A stretch of 64,000 nt of DNA from Arcticibacter tournemirensis (GTDB lineage: Bacteria > Bacteroidota > Bacteroidia > Sphingobacteriales > Sphingobacteriaceae), in contig NZ_VFPL01000001.1 of assembly GCF_006716645.1 (NCBI RefSeq), positions 1 through 64,000 of the forward strand, in the 5' to 3' direction. Shown one piece after another: positions 52,727-61,479 of this stretch. The stretch's first letter is position 1. The number at the start of each line of letters is the position of its first letter. A program made the position numbers and the translations under genes. The notes beneath the pieces were generated by a model that ran no database searches, was not told the DNA's origin, and was given only the letters and a program-made list of their open reading frames with translations.

Positions 52727-53701
52727 ATGAATAAAATTAAAACTATAGGTGTTTTCACATCGGGCGGCGATGCTCCCGGAATGAATGCTGCTATCAGGGC
52801 TATTGTAAGAACGGCATTATATTATAATATCAACGTAACCGGAATTATGAGGGGTTATGAGGGCATGATCAGCGGTGAGTTTATTCCAATGAGCCGAAAG
52901 TCTGTTGCTAATATTATCCAACGAGGCGGTACTATTTTAAAAACGGCCAGAAGTGAGGCTTTCAGAACAAAAGAGGGCCGAAAAGAAGCATTCGAACAGT
53001 TAAAACAGCACAATATAGATGCCCTGGTAGCGATCGGCGGCGAAGGCACTTTCACCGGTGCTAATCTTTTCATAAAAGAGTTTAATATCCCTGTCATCGG
53101 ACTGCCGGGAACCATTGATAACGACCTTTTAGGAACGGACTTTACCATAGGCTATGATACCGCTATAAATACTGTAATTGATGCTGTTGATAAAATAAGA
53201 GATACTGCAGAGTCGCACGACCGTCTGTTTATCGTAGAAGTAATGGGGAGAGATTCCGGCCTTATAGCCCTGCGAAGCGGCATTGGGGTGGGAGCTGAAG
53301 CAATACTGATACCTGAATCGAAGACAGATATAGACGCTTTATTCAAACGTCTGGAGGAAAGTCGCTCAGATAAATCTTCAAAAATTATTATCGTTGCAGA
53401 AGGAGATGAGATCGGGGGTTTTGAAATCACAGAAATGATTAAAGAAAAATTTCCAAAATACGATACCCGTTTGTCTATCCTCGGTCATATTCAAAGAGGT
53501 GGGAAGCCGAGCTGCATGGACAGGGTTTTAGCGAGCCGGCTTGGAGTGGCCGCCGTGGAAGCACTTTTAAACGGACGAAAGGGGGCAATGGTGGGCTTAA
53601 TTAATAACAACATTCACTATACTCCTTTTTACAATGCTATTAAACACTTGTCGGAAGCCGATCCCAATCTGTTGAAAATTGTCAATATATTATCTTTGTA
53701 A
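52727..53701 (+). CDS. pfkA: 6-phosphofructokinase
   Basis: The enzyme phosphorylates fructose 6-phosphate in glycolysis. The frame is open from a TTG at 52706, but ATG 52727 (MNKIKTIGVFTSGGDAPGMN) fits the family; 324 residues. The ATP-type signature is IGGEGTFTGA with GTIDNDLLGTDFTIGYDTAIN. Gly at the position after GG-E-G favours ATP over pyrophosphate. The 257 bp after it, before gmhA, hold nothing recognisable. Confidence 0.95.
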   Translation: MNKIKTIGVFTSGGDAPGMNAAIRAIVRTALYYNINVTGIMRGYEGMISGEFIPMSRKSVANIIQRGGTILKTARSEAFRTKEGRKEAFEQLKQHNIDALVAIGGEGTFTGANLFIKEFNIPVIGLPGTIDNDLLGTDFTIGYDTAINTVIDAVDKIRDTAESHDRLFIVEVMGRDSGLIALRSGIGVGAEAILIPESKTDIDALFKRLEESRSDKSSKIIIVAEGDEIGGFEITEMIKEKFPKYDTRLSILGHIQRGGKPSCMDRVLASRLGVAAVEALLNGRKGAMVGLINNNIHYTPFYNAIKHLSEADPNLLKIVNILSL

Positions 53702-53958
53702 CGGGTGCAGACTTGCTGCTTAAAAGGAATTGTCCGTCACTTACTTATAGTTACCGGACTGCTCATATTAAGCAATAAAAAGAAGGCAAATTTTTGAAAG
53801 AAATCATGCGGCCTGGCGCAGGTAAAGACCGAATTCGGTATTAAAAGAGAAGAAAGATTCAGAACGATTGGCAAGACCATCCCGATATCTTTCGCCAACG
53901 GTGCAAAGCTTAAAGAATAAAATAAGGGTTGCAATACACCCTTTCAGAATCAATATAA

Positions 53959-54525
53959 ATGGAATCAATTAAACAGCATTTTTTAGAAGCACAGAGTGTT
54001 ATTAATAAGTTTTTGTCCGACGACGAAAATTTCAGGAAAATAGAAGAAGCAGGAAGGATTTTAACTGAATCGATAAAAAAAGGCAATAAAATTATATCAT
54101 GCGGAAATGGAGGATCAATGTGCGATGCAATGCATTTTGCTGAAGAACTCTCGGGCCGTTACAGAAACGACCGCAGAGCACTTGCAGCCATCTCCATTTC
54201 AGATCCATCTCATATTTCGTGCGTTGGAAATGACTACGGATACCCTTACATTTTTTCAAGAATGGTTGAAGCCATTGGACAGCCCGGGGATGTTTTGTTT
54301 GGAATAAGCACCAGCGGCAACTCAGAAAATGTACTAAACGCCATTGAAGCCGCTAAGAATAAAGGAATGAAAGTGATAGGGCTAACAGGAAAAGATGGAG
54401 GCAAAATGGCATCACTTTGCGACGTCGAAGTACGCGCACCCAAGTCTGCCTATGCCGACCGCGCACAGGAAATCCACATAAAAGTTATTCATAGTCTGAT
54501 AGATTTTGTGGAGAGGAATATATAG
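53959..54525 (+). CDS. gmhA: Sedoheptulose-7-phosphate isomerase
   Basis: The enzyme makes heptose 7-phosphate for LPS core. It has 188 residues, a single SIS domain: [32 protein letters not shown] and [21 protein letters not shown] with the family's Glu and His active-site residues. The last 41 bp overlap the 3' end of the convergent PAS-kinase gene. It works in the same pathway as the adenylyltransferase at 5867. Confidence 0.95.
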   Translation: MESIKQHFLEAQSVINKFLSDDENFRKIEEAGRILTESIKKGNKIISCGNGGSMCDAMHFAEELSGRYRNDRRALAAISISDPSHISCVGNDYGYPYIFSRMVEAIGQPGDVLFGISTSGNSENVLNAIEAAKNKGMKVIGLTGKDGGKMASLCDVEVRAPKSAYADRAQEIHIKVIHSLIDFVERNI

Positions 54526-55870
54526 CCTCATTATCAACCTGTATGGAATAGCTTTTCTCGACTATTTTATGAATGACTGTATCTAATTCATTGGTAACTT
54601 TCTGAATAAGGCTAATCACATCACTGTTAAAGGGATCTGACAAATTATCCTTGTTAAAAAGATTCACGAGGCCTGTCAAAGAAGTGACGGGCCCTCGTAT
54701 TTCATGAGAAGCCAACGAGACAATTTCCTTTAATTCGGTGTTCTGCAATATCATTCTTTTCTCCGCATCGAGTCGTTTTTGGATATCCCGTCCTACGCAA
54801 ACTACCCCTATAACTTTATCTTCGTTAACAATAGGACGCATTCTTATTTCAAAAGTACTCCCCTTAACCGCAGACGACACATTGATAAAAACAACGCTCT
54901 CTCCTCTCAGCACCCTGCTGTAATAACCCTTCCATTTATCAATTGACTCGTCACCTGATCTGGGTTGAAGAACCGACTCTCCGGGCATTAATTTCCGGTT
55001 AAAGGCCATAGTTGTAAGTCTCTCAAAAGACGCATTTGCAGATATTAGCCTATAATCCTGATCAACCGACCAGATAAGATCGTTTATATTATTAATTAAA
55101 GTATCAAGGTTCCTCTTCGCTATAATTATCTCTTCCTTGTTTTTCACTTCCGCAGTAACATCATGTATCATTACCAGCTCTGCTTTCTTCCCCTCGTATT
55201 CTATCCCGTGTCCCGAAATATTCACGTACATAATCTTTCCGGCCCTGTTGATATGTCTCCAGCCTTCAGACTGATAAAACCGGTTTTTCACTTTTTTTAC
55301 TTCGGAAACAAGTTTCGAAACATCCTCCCGTGGCCGGATATCTGCTATAGTCATTTTAAGAAATTCTTCTTCAGAATATCCGTATTTTTCAATGGTAGCA
55401 TGATTAACAGCGAGAAACTTTAAAGTCTTGATATCATATATCCATAAAGGATTGGGGTTATTGACAAAAAAGTACCTGTAAATATATTCAGAGCGAGCCA
55501 TCTCCAGCTCTTTTTCCTTTCTGGTTGTAATATCCGATGTGATTCCAACAATCATAGTCACATTCTGATTGTCATCCAGAACCGGCGTTTTCTTATCAGA
55601 AAGCCATTTAGTTATGCCGTTAACAATTATGCGGAATTCTATTTCCACACTCTCACCATTATATACTTTTTCAGTTTCCCTCTTTACAAGATAATAATCA
55701 TCCGGATGCACAAGCCTTCTCCATGCAAAAGGAGCTCTCTCCAGTTCGTCAAGCGAAAGTTCATATAGGTTAGCAAAACGCTCGTTAAGATACTCGAACT
55801 TTTGATTCGCGACATCAAAACTCCATATGGCGTCTTTTACATAAGCGAGGGTCTTACATTGGTTTTTCAT
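54485..55870 (-). CDS. PAS-domain protein with HisKA but no ATPase domain
   Basis: The protein has 461 residues. Three PAS domains (about 8-118, 125-245 and 252-368) are followed by a histidine-kinase dimerisation helix with [15 protein letters not shown] (His389). Only 72 residues follow the His, ending LSDYE, so N-, G1- and G2-boxes of the HATPase are absent. It cannot phosphorylate itself and could be a phosphotransfer or scaffold partner of another kinase, or a degraded kinase. No HATPase remnant is seen beyond the stop because gmhA's coding end occupies that DNA. No membrane span. Confidence 0.85.
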   Translation of the reverse strand: MKNQCKTLAYVKDAIWSFDVANQKFEYLNERFANLYELSLDELERAPFAWRRLVHPDDYYLVKRETEKVYNGESVEIEFRIIVNGITKWLSDKKTPVLDDNQNVTMIVGITSDITTRKEKELEMARSEYIYRYFFVNNPNPLWIYDIKTLKFLAVNHATIEKYGYSEEEFLKMTIADIRPREDVSKLVSEVKKVKNRFYQSEGWRHINRAGKIMYVNISGHGIEYEGKKAELVMIHDVTAEVKNKEEIIIAKRNLDTLINNINDLIWSVDQDYRLISANASFERLTTMAFNRKLMPGESVLQPRSGDESIDKWKGYYSRVLRGESVVFINVSSAVKGSTFEIRMRPIVNEDKVIGVVCVGRDIQKRLDAEKRMILQNTELKEIVSLASHEIRGPVTSLTGLVNLFNKDNLSDPFNSDVISLIQKVTNELDTVIHKIVEKSYSIQVDNEAIYSSPQNLSDYE

Positions 55871-56240
55871 GATTATTCAATTTCCACTTATCGGTTCTAA
55901 AGGCCAAAATAGATGTTTAGGCTTATAATTCTATTATTAATTTCTAAAAAGAATCATTATTAACAAAGCTTATCTAAAATTGCTTCGGTACAATTTAAAA
56001 TAAAAATCTTCAAAGTCACAAGAAAATCGAAAGGCGACGTTTTTGACACCGCAATCTTCCAGATGAAAGGCTCTTGAAACAATCCACCCAACCTCAATTA
56101 TCTCTAAAAACACCAATACATTTACGCATGAACTACTAATTAACAGATTATTATAATCTTATAATCATAATTACTATCTTTGCAGCCCCGCAGAAGGAGA
56201 CTCCGGGAACTATGTTGAATACATAAATTTAAAAATTAAA
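55871..56240. promoter_or_regulatory. 370-bp region upstream of rpsP with promoter
   Basis: No gene in the first 300 bp, which are AT-rich. The -7 box TATCTTTG lies at 56175-56182, preceded by a very AT-rich segment as in strong ribosomal promoters. The leader that follows (about 55 nt) contains CCCCG and CCGGG segments (56186-56215) that may pair. Confidence 0.6.
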
Positions 56241-56780
56241 ATGGCAACTAAAATTAGATTGCAAAGACACGGTAAAAAGGGAAAACCTTTTTATTACGTA
56301 GTGGTGGCAGATTCACGTGCTCCGAGAGATGGTCGTTTCATTGAGCGTTTAGGTTCTTACAATCCTAACACGAACCCTGCAACAATAGAAATCAATTTCG
56401 AAAAAGCATTAGACTGGATGAACAAAGGTGCACAGCCTACTGACACCTGCCGCGCTATCCTTTCTTACAAAGGTATTCTTTACAAAAAGCATCTTGAAGG
56501 TGGTGTAAAGAAAGGTGCACTTACAGAAGAACAGGCAGAAGCCAAGTTCAATGAATGGGTACAAAGCAAAGAAGCAAAAGTTCAGGGCAAAAAAGAAGGA
56601 TTAACTTCTTCTAAAGAAGAAGCCCGTAAAGCCGCCTTAGCTGCTGAAGCTAAGAAGAAGGCTGACAGAGCTGCTGCTATCGCCGCAAAAAATACTCCTC
56701 CGGCAGAAGAAGTAGCTGCTGAAGAAGAAGCTCCTGAAGCCGCTGCAGAAGATGCTCCGGCAGCAGAAAACGCTGAATAA
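56241..56780 (+). CDS. rpsP: 30S ribosomal protein bS16 with long C-terminal tail
   Basis: The protein has 179 residues. The S16 core is residues 1-80 ([39 protein letters not shown]). A further 100 residues are Lys/Ala/Glu-rich, changing from basic-helical (about 100-150) to acidic ([16 protein letters not shown]). Bacteroidetes bS16 proteins often carry such tails, which E. coli lacks (82 residues). It starts the rpsP-rimM-trmD-rplS block. Confidence 0.96.
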   Translation: MATKIRLQRHGKKGKPFYYVVVADSRAPRDGRFIERLGSYNPNTNPATIEINFEKALDWMNKGAQPTDTCRAILSYKGILYKKHLEGGVKKGALTEEQAEAKFNEWVQSKEAKVQGKKEGLTSSKEEARKAALAAEAKKKADRAAAIAAKNTPPAEEVAAEEEAPEAAAEDAPAAENAE

Positions 56781-56800
56781 ACTTATTTAAATCGCTTCTA

Positions 56801-56866
56801 TGTCATCCCGGCAGATGTAAAAGGTATTCTTACAGATACTTTTACGCTAACAGGGATGACATTTTT
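56801..56866 (+). terminator. Structured rpsP-rimM spacer
   Basis: TGTCATCCC (56801-56809) pairs with GGGATGACA (56853-56861); inside it GTAAAAG (56817-56823) pairs with CTTTTAC (56839-56845), with further TAT/ATA pairing. TTTTTATTT follows. It could be a partial terminator that lowers rimM/trmD expression relative to rpsP. Confidence 0.65.
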
Positions 56867-56883
56867 ATTTGACGTAATTTTCT

Positions 56884-57414
56884 ATGGGCATTGAAGATAG
56901 CTTTTATATCGGGTACATTACCAAAACCAAAGGTCTTAAGGGTGAAGTACAGGTTTATTTCGAATTTAAGGATTTTGAAGACCTGGAATTTGATTCTGTG
57001 CTGTTAGAGATCAGCGGAAAACTTATTCCTTTCTTTATCTCATCGTACAAACTTCAATCAAATAGTACCGGTTATTTTTTCTTTGAAGATGTAGATTCAA
57101 TTGAAAAAGCCGAAAAGCTCGTCAGAAAGAAAATTTATCTTCCGAACTCTAAAAAGCCAGAACGTGCAGATGATGAATTCTTTTACACCGATCTGGTGGG
57201 CTTCATTGTTCACGATGAAAAGCTGGGAGAGTTAGGTGAGATAACCGACGTACATGAATACCCCCAGCAGTTCATAGCGGTAGTGCCCTATAAATTCCGC
57301 GAAATCATGTTTCCCCTGAATGAAGATATCATTCTGGCCATTGATGAAGAGGAAGGAGTACTGGAGGTTAGGCTTCCCGAGGGTTTAGTAGACATATATA
57401 CATCAGATCTCTGA
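56884..57414 (+). CDS. rimM: Ribosome maturation factor RimM
   Basis: The protein has 176 residues. The N-terminal RimM barrel is FYIGYITKTKGLKGEVQVYF; the C-terminal PRC-barrel is DEFFYTDLVGFIVHDEKLGELGEI and MFPLNEDIILAIDEEEGVLEVRLPEGLVD (two parts). It binds uS19 in 30S head maturation. It lies behind the structured spacer from rpsP. Confidence 0.95.
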   Translation: MGIEDSFYIGYITKTKGLKGEVQVYFEFKDFEDLEFDSVLLEISGKLIPFFISSYKLQSNSTGYFFFEDVDSIEKAEKLVRKKIYLPNSKKPERADDEFFYTDLVGFIVHDEKLGELGEITDVHEYPQQFIAVVPYKFREIMFPLNEDIILAIDEEEGVLEVRLPEGLVDIYTSDL

Positions 57415-57453
57415 TTCTAATTTTTGACCCCGGCTCTTTTTTGTAGTTCCTAT

Positions 57454-57516
57454 TTCTTGATACTTGTATCTTGATTCTTGACACTTGATTGCACGTTAAT
57501 TCTTGATTCTTAATTC
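57454..57516 (+). repeat. 63-bp heptamer tract between rimM and trmD
   Basis: Nine heptamers TTCTTGA, TACTTGT, ATCTTGA, TTCTTGA, CACTTGA, TTGCACG, TTAATTC, TTGATTC, TTAATTC end about 20 bp before the trmD start. Confidence 0.82.
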
Positions 57517-57535
57517 AGTGCTCTATCTTTGACCG

Positions 57536-58210
57536 ATGCGATTTGACATTATAACTGTACTTCCAGGTCTGCTTGAGAGCCCTTTTGCTCACTCCATTTT
57601 ACAGAGAGCGCAAAAAAAAGGTCTTTCCGAAATAGTAGTTCATAACCTTAGAGATTATTCGCTCAATAAGCATAAAAACGTCGACGACTACCCATTCGGC
57701 GGGGGGAGTGGCATGGTAATGTCAATCGAACCTTTTGCGGCTTGCATTGAAAAACTAAAGGGCGAAAGAGAGTACGATGAGGTCATTTTTATGACCCCTG
57801 ACGGAGAAACCCTCAACCAATCTATCGCCAATCATCTATCAACGAAAAAGAACATTATTATTCTATGCGGGCATTATAAAGGCATTGACCAGCGCATCAG
57901 GGACATATTTGTTACACGTGAGATCTCAATAGGTGACTACGTCCTTTCGGGAGGAGAGCTACCCGCGGCCGTTTTGGTAGATGCTATCGTTCGGCTGATA
58001 CCAGGGGTGCTTTCGGATGAAACGTCTGCCCTCTCCGATTCATTCCAGGGAGACTTGCTGGATGCACCAGTCTACACACGACCAGCGGAATGGCGTGGCA
58101 TTAAAGTCCCCGATATCCTAATTAGTGGCAATAAGGCTAAGATAGAGGAGTGGAGATATGAACAGTCCCTGGAGCGTACCAGGCAACGGCGTCCCGATCT
58201 GCTTAAGTAA
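57536..58210 (+). CDS. trmD: tRNA (guanine37-N1)-methyltransferase
   Basis: The enzyme makes m1G37 next to the anticodon. It has 224 residues. Trefoil-knot SPOUT motifs: [53 protein letters not shown]. The C-terminal domain ends at RRPDLLK. rplS normally follows directly, but a three-gene insertion separates them here. Confidence 0.96.
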   Translation: MRFDIITVLPGLLESPFAHSILQRAQKKGLSEIVVHNLRDYSLNKHKNVDDYPFGGGSGMVMSIEPFAACIEKLKGEREYDEVIFMTPDGETLNQSIANHLSTKKNIIILCGHYKGIDQRIRDIFVTREISIGDYVLSGGELPAAVLVDAIVRLIPGVLSDETSALSDSFQGDLLDAPVYTRPAEWRGIKVPDILISGNKAKIEEWRYEQSLERTRQRRPDLLK

Positions 58211-58253
58211 AGTAATCAGCGGAAATTTCTGCCACACAGTAATACTTCGTAAG

Positions 58254-58592
58254 TCAGGATTTGTTGTCCAGAAGATTAATTATTTTTTCTTTATCGCTTA
58301 GCTGACTCTTCAAAGCCTCAACAAGCTCCCGGCAGGAAGCCAGTTCACTCTTCAGCCCCGTATAAGGCACTTCCTCTTCCAAGACAACACTTTTTGGAGC
58401 ATCTTCATTGAACAGCACTGAGGCGGGCACCTTTAAAATCTTCGACATCCGCTTCAGGTCGCTGTACTTAATTGACTCCTTAACAAGACTGAGCTTCAGG
58501 CCATCAAACGTCTTATCCATCTCACCCGCCAGCCAGCTTAATGAGCGGTTTTGTTGTTTAAGAAGCTGGTCTACTATCTTCTTTAGCTCCAT
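58254..58592 (-). CDS. Small XRE-like HTH protein with C-terminal coiled coil
   Basis: The frame is open from 58652, but the ATG at 58592 (MELKKIVDQLLKQQNRSLSW) is the likely start; 112 residues. Residues 6-62 form a Cro/XRE-type HTH (SLSWLAGEMDKTFDGLKLSL with VPASVLFNED). Residues 78-108 are a heptad coiled coil suited to dimerisation. It is divergent from the HTH-kinase pair, across a 132-bp region with AATATTTT boxes. Probably a regulator of this small locus; target inferred. Confidence 0.7.
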   Translation of the reverse strand: MELKKIVDQLLKQQNRSLSWLAGEMDKTFDGLKLSLVKESIKYSDLKRMSKILKVPASVLFNEDAPKSVVLEEEVPYTGLKSELASCRELVEALKSQLSDKEKIINLLDNKS

Positions 58593-58597
58593 TAATA

Positions 58598-58705
58598 AAT
58601 ATTTTTTGTAATAATTTAAATAATACCTACTTTTATTGGCAGATATTAACAAATATTTTTAGCTAAACCTCAATATTTTGGGGCAACACTTCAATATTTT
58701 GGTAT
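58598..58705. promoter_or_regulatory. Phased AATATTTT boxes between divergent regulator genes
   Basis: AATATTTT occurs at 58652-58659, 58672-58679 and 58693-58700, spaced 20 and 21 bp. The last two belong to a 12-bp direct repeat TCAATATTTTGG (58670-58681 and 58691-58702) exactly 21 bp apart. A further copy is at 58598-58605, next to the minus-strand start. Sites repeat on one DNA face, as expected for an operator bound by dimers side by side. Confidence 0.6.
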
Positions 58706-58724
58706 AAATATACAATCTTTAATT

Positions 58725-58991
58725 ATGTATAAGTACCGTATAAATGATCTTCTGTCTGAACTACCAATGAAGGACTACAGAAAGGCACTTAAAATAATAC
58801 CTAAAGCCCTGGGGATTTCACCCAACACCTTTTCGAATTATCGAAATATCAGAATTTCGGAAGAGCGCGATATTCCTTATCAAAAGGCTTTATTGCTCGA
58901 AAAGATCTTCGAGCTAAAACCGGGGGAGCTTTTAAACTTCCAGCCCGAATACAAATCAATTAAGCAACTACTTAAAGAATACAAGGAATGA
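58725..58991 (+). CDS. 88-residue putative HTH protein
   Basis: A small helical, basic protein: KALKIIPKALGISPNTFSNY (about 20-40) looks like an HTH with the recognition helix SPNTFSNYRNIRI. It is followed by LLEKIFELKPGELLNF, a pattern similar to the end of XRE domains. No exact family is recognised. One base separates its stop from the kinase ATG, so they are co-translated. It may be an output partner of that kinase or an autoregulator. Confidence 0.6.
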   Translation: MYKYRINDLLSELPMKDYRKALKIIPKALGISPNTFSNYRNIRISEERDIPYQKALLLEKIFELKPGELLNFQPEYKSIKQLLKEYKE

Positions 58992-58992
58992 G

Positions 58993-59688
58993 ATGACCAG
59001 ATTAAAACCCAAACAAAAAGAGACACTTCCGTTTAAACTACTGGCGATGATCTCGCATGACATCAAAATCCCTCTGGATAACTTCGCTGCTTATCTCGCG
59101 GATCTCCCGATGTCGAAGCCTCTTCAAACAGGGGGTGATGAAATCGTTGAAGGTCTGACAAGTTATGTAAACAGCTGCCGAAGCCTTATGGATAACGTAC
59201 TATTCTGGGCGAGATTGCACCTCAATGGCTATGGAATAATAAGCCAACCAGCACTATTAAGACTGCAAACTGATCTGATCATATTATCACTTAAGCATCA
59301 AGCTTTATCCAAAAGGCTGAACATATCGAACAAAATACCTGAAATGCCACAGGTAAAAATTAATCTCTCCGTCTTTGAATTTGTATTACGAAACCTCCTG
59401 AACAACAGCATCAAATTTACCCCGGCTTCAGGGCATATTGAAATAAGGAGCCGCACTGGCAGAGACAGTATCACAGTATCGGTATCCGACTCCGGGCCGG
59501 GTATTTCTGCAGATAAACTGGAACGTATCTTTAGTGCCAGGAAAGCAATAAGTTCAAGTGTAAATGGAAGTGGTATAGGGTTAATCCTGTGTAACGACCT
59601 GTTGAATATTTGCGGAGGAAGAATATGGAGCGAAAGCACCGAGGGTAAAGGAGCTACGTTTCATTTTAGTATTCCTGCAGAGTACTGA
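58993..59688 (+). CDS. Sensor-less histidine kinase
   Basis: The protein has 231 residues. It begins directly with the dimerisation helix (LLAMISHDIKIPLDNF, His22) and continues into a complete HATPase: N-box LRNLLNNSIKFTP, G1 DSGPGIS, G2 NGSGIGL. There is no membrane span, PAS, GAF or HAMP region. The usual E after the H is replaced by D (SHDIK). With no receiver-domain gene nearby, its phosphotransfer partner is elsewhere, or signal input comes through the HTH protein encoded 1 bp upstream. Confidence 0.85.
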   Translation: MTRLKPKQKETLPFKLLAMISHDIKIPLDNFAAYLADLPMSKPLQTGGDEIVEGLTSYVNSCRSLMDNVLFWARLHLNGYGIISQPALLRLQTDLIILSLKHQALSKRLNISNKIPEMPQVKINLSVFEFVLRNLLNNSIKFTPASGHIEIRSRTGRDSITVSVSDSGPGISADKLERIFSARKAISSSVNGSGIGLILCNDLLNICGGRIWSESTEGKGATFHFSIPAEY

Positions 59689-59739
59689 TAATAAATCATA
59701 TAATTTCAAATCTCTCTTTTAAATTTAAAAAAAAATCCC

Positions 59740-59765
59740 TAATATTGCACTCCGAAAAAAAGGAG
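59740..59765 (+). promoter_or_regulatory. rplS promoter and 5' leader stem
   Basis: TAATATTG (59740-59747) is a -7 box with one deviation. It is followed at once by CTCC (59750-59753) pairing with GGAG (59762-59765). This gives rplS its own promoter, consistent with its separation from trmD. The stem could be an r-protein leader element. Confidence 0.45.
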
Positions 59766-59804
59766 CGGTCATTAAAGGTTAATACCGATTAATTACTTAA
59801 AATC

Positions 59805-60152
59805 ATGGATTTAGTAAAATTTGTTGAAGAGCAGGCTGTAGCCAGGAAAGAAGTGCCTGCATTCAAATCTGGCGATACAGTAAGTGTGCATTATAAAATC
59901 CGCGAAGGAAACAAAGAGCGTATCCAGATTTACCAGGGAGTTGTAATCCAACGTAATGGTATTGGAAGTACCGAGACCTTTACTGTAAGAAAAATGTCGA
60001 ATGGGGTTGGTGTTGAACGTATTTTCCCTATCAACTCACCTAACATTGACAAAATTGAGGTTAACAGCCATGGTAAAGTTCGCAGAGCTAAGTTATTCTA
60101 TCTTCGCGCCCTTACCGGTAAAGCTGCACGTATTAAGACTAAAAGAGTTTAA
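59805..60152 (+). CDS. rplS: 50S ribosomal protein bL19
   Basis: The protein has 115 residues, normal length. Motifs: [52 protein letters not shown] and [11 protein letters not shown]. It sits at the 30S-50S interface. The stop is followed after 3 bp by the long perfect terminator stem. Confidence 0.97.
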   Translation: MDLVKFVEEQAVARKEVPAFKSGDTVSVHYKIREGNKERIQIYQGVVIQRNGIGSTETFTVRKMSNGVGVERIFPINSPNIDKIEVNSHGKVRRAKLFYLRALTGKAARIKTKRV

Positions 60153-60155
60153 TCA

Positions 60156-60212
60156 GCATAAGCATAAAAAAGCCTGCTATACGCGATATAGCAGGCTTTT
60201 TTATGCTTATGC
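60156..60212. terminator. 26-bp perfect stem, bidirectional terminator rplS/psd
   Basis: Bases 60156-60181 are perfectly complementary to 60187-60212 around a 5-nt loop. Inside the stem, A6 and T6 runs flank the GC-rich core AGCCTGCTATA, so transcription from either side meets a hairpin followed by T residues. It separates the convergent rplS and psd genes. Confidence 0.92.
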
Positions 60213-60227
60213 TTTTATTGATTCCTG

Positions 60228-60887
60228 TTATTTGAACGTAGCCAGCACAGTAATTCCACCTTTAACCACTTCACCCAGGTTCACATTAACAGGCGTTCCA
60301 ACGGGAAGAAAGACATCCACTCTTGAGCCAAATTTGATAAAGCCAAACTGCTCGCCTTGTTTTACCTCATCTCCTTCCTTAACGTACCAAACAATTCTTC
60401 TGGCTAATGCACCTGCTATCTGTCTGAACAAAACCTGCACTCCAAGCTTGTTTTCTACTACCACTGTAGTTCGCTCATTGTCTGTAGATGACTTTGGATC
60501 CCATGCTACAAGATATTTCCCCGGGTGATACTTAAAGTACTGTACCACTCCTGATACCGGATTTCTGTTTACGTGCACATTTACCGGCGACATAAAAATT
60601 GAAACCTGCAGCCTTTTGTCTTTAAAATACTCTGTCTCTACAGTCTCTTCTATTACTACCACTTTTCCGTCAGCTGGACAGATCACCTGCTGATCATTTA
60701 GAGAAGTAACTCTTTTTGGATGCCTGAAGAACTGGAGGACTATGATGAAAAGGGCGAAAGAAAATATATATACCGCCCAGAGCAACCACTGTTTATCTGA
60801 TGCATAATAATGCGTAAATGCATTTAAGATAAAAATTACAAGGACTGTAAGAGCAATGGACGTATAGCCTTCTTTATGGATGGTCAT
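60228..60887 (-). CDS. psd: Phosphatidylserine decarboxylase
   Basis: The enzyme makes phosphatidylethanolamine. It has 219 residues, the short (PSD-A-like) form. Two N-terminal membrane segments (about 10-25 and 34-52) precede the domain with CPADGKVV, FMSPVNVHVNRNPVSG and the self-cleavage site FGSR (Gly187-Ser188), which creates the pyruvoyl group. It converges with rplS; hpt lies upstream on the same strand. Confidence 0.93.
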   Translation of the reverse strand: MTIHKEGYTSIALTVLVIFILNAFTHYYASDKQWLLWAVYIFSFALFIIVLQFFRHPKRVTSLNDQQVICPADGKVVVIEETVETEYFKDKRLQVSIFMSPVNVHVNRNPVSGVVQYFKYHPGKYLVAWDPKSSTDNERTTVVVENKLGVQVLFRQIAGALARRIVWYVKEGDEVKQGEQFGFIKFGSRVDVFLPVGTPVNVNLGEVVKGGITVLATFK

Positions 60888-60924
60888 TGGTGTTCAATTA
60901 TATTCAAAGATGTTAAAAAAAGTG

Positions 60925-61479
60925 TTATGTATCAGTTGGATCGGGAACGAAACGATAGATATCACGAAGGTTCCGGCCTAAGCCTTTATAATCCAGTCCA
61001 TAACCGACAACAAATTCGTTAGGAATCTCAAATCCTACATAAGCAATTTCTTCAATTTCATGTTGAAGCGACTGAGGCTTCAGAAGCAGGGTACATATTG
61101 CTATCGATGCTGGCTCGTGCTTTTTTATAACGTCAAGAAGAAAACTTAGGGTGATACCGGTATCCACGATATCTTCCACGATAATCACATCCCGCCCTTT
61201 AAGGTCAATATCAAGGCCTATAACACTCTTAACTACTCCCGATGAAGTATCCTGCCCCATATAGGAAGAAACCTTGATAAAGCTCATCTCCGCCGTAACA
61301 TGCACCTCTTTCATAAGATCTGCCATAAACAGAAAGCTGCCATTTAACACGCCTATAAAAACAGGTACCCGATTTTCGTAGTCAACGTTCAGTTGTATTC
61401 CGAGTAGGCGCGTGCGCTTCTTTATTTTCTCATACTCAAGGAAACAACTAAACTCCTTATCTTCTATTTGTACTTTCAT
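60925..61479 (-). CDS. hpt: Hypoxanthine phosphoribosyltransferase
   Basis: The enzyme salvages hypoxanthine and guanine to IMP and GMP with PRPP. It has 184 residues. The PRPP loop is VIIVEDIVDTGITL; PVFIGVLNGSFLFMADL and EFVVGYGLDYKGLGRNL are also typical of the family. Its start is 98 bp from the stop of the glycosyltransferase gene; psd is 37 bp downstream. Confidence 0.94.
   Translation of the reverse strand: MKVQIEDKEFSCFLEYEKIKKRTRLLGIQLNVDYENRVPVFIGVLNGSFLFMADLMKEVHVTAEMSFIKVSSYMGQDTSSGVVKSVIGLDIDLKGRDVIIVEDIVDTGITLSFLLDVIKKHEPASIAICTLLLKPQSLQHEIEEIAYVGFEIPNEFVVGYGLDYKGLGRNLRDIYRFVPDPTDT

Noticed and set aside
53702-53958. Small gene between pfkA and gmhA (65-codon minus frame)
   Set aside because: No family resemblance, composition like non-coding DNA and no promoter; left as empty intergenic region.
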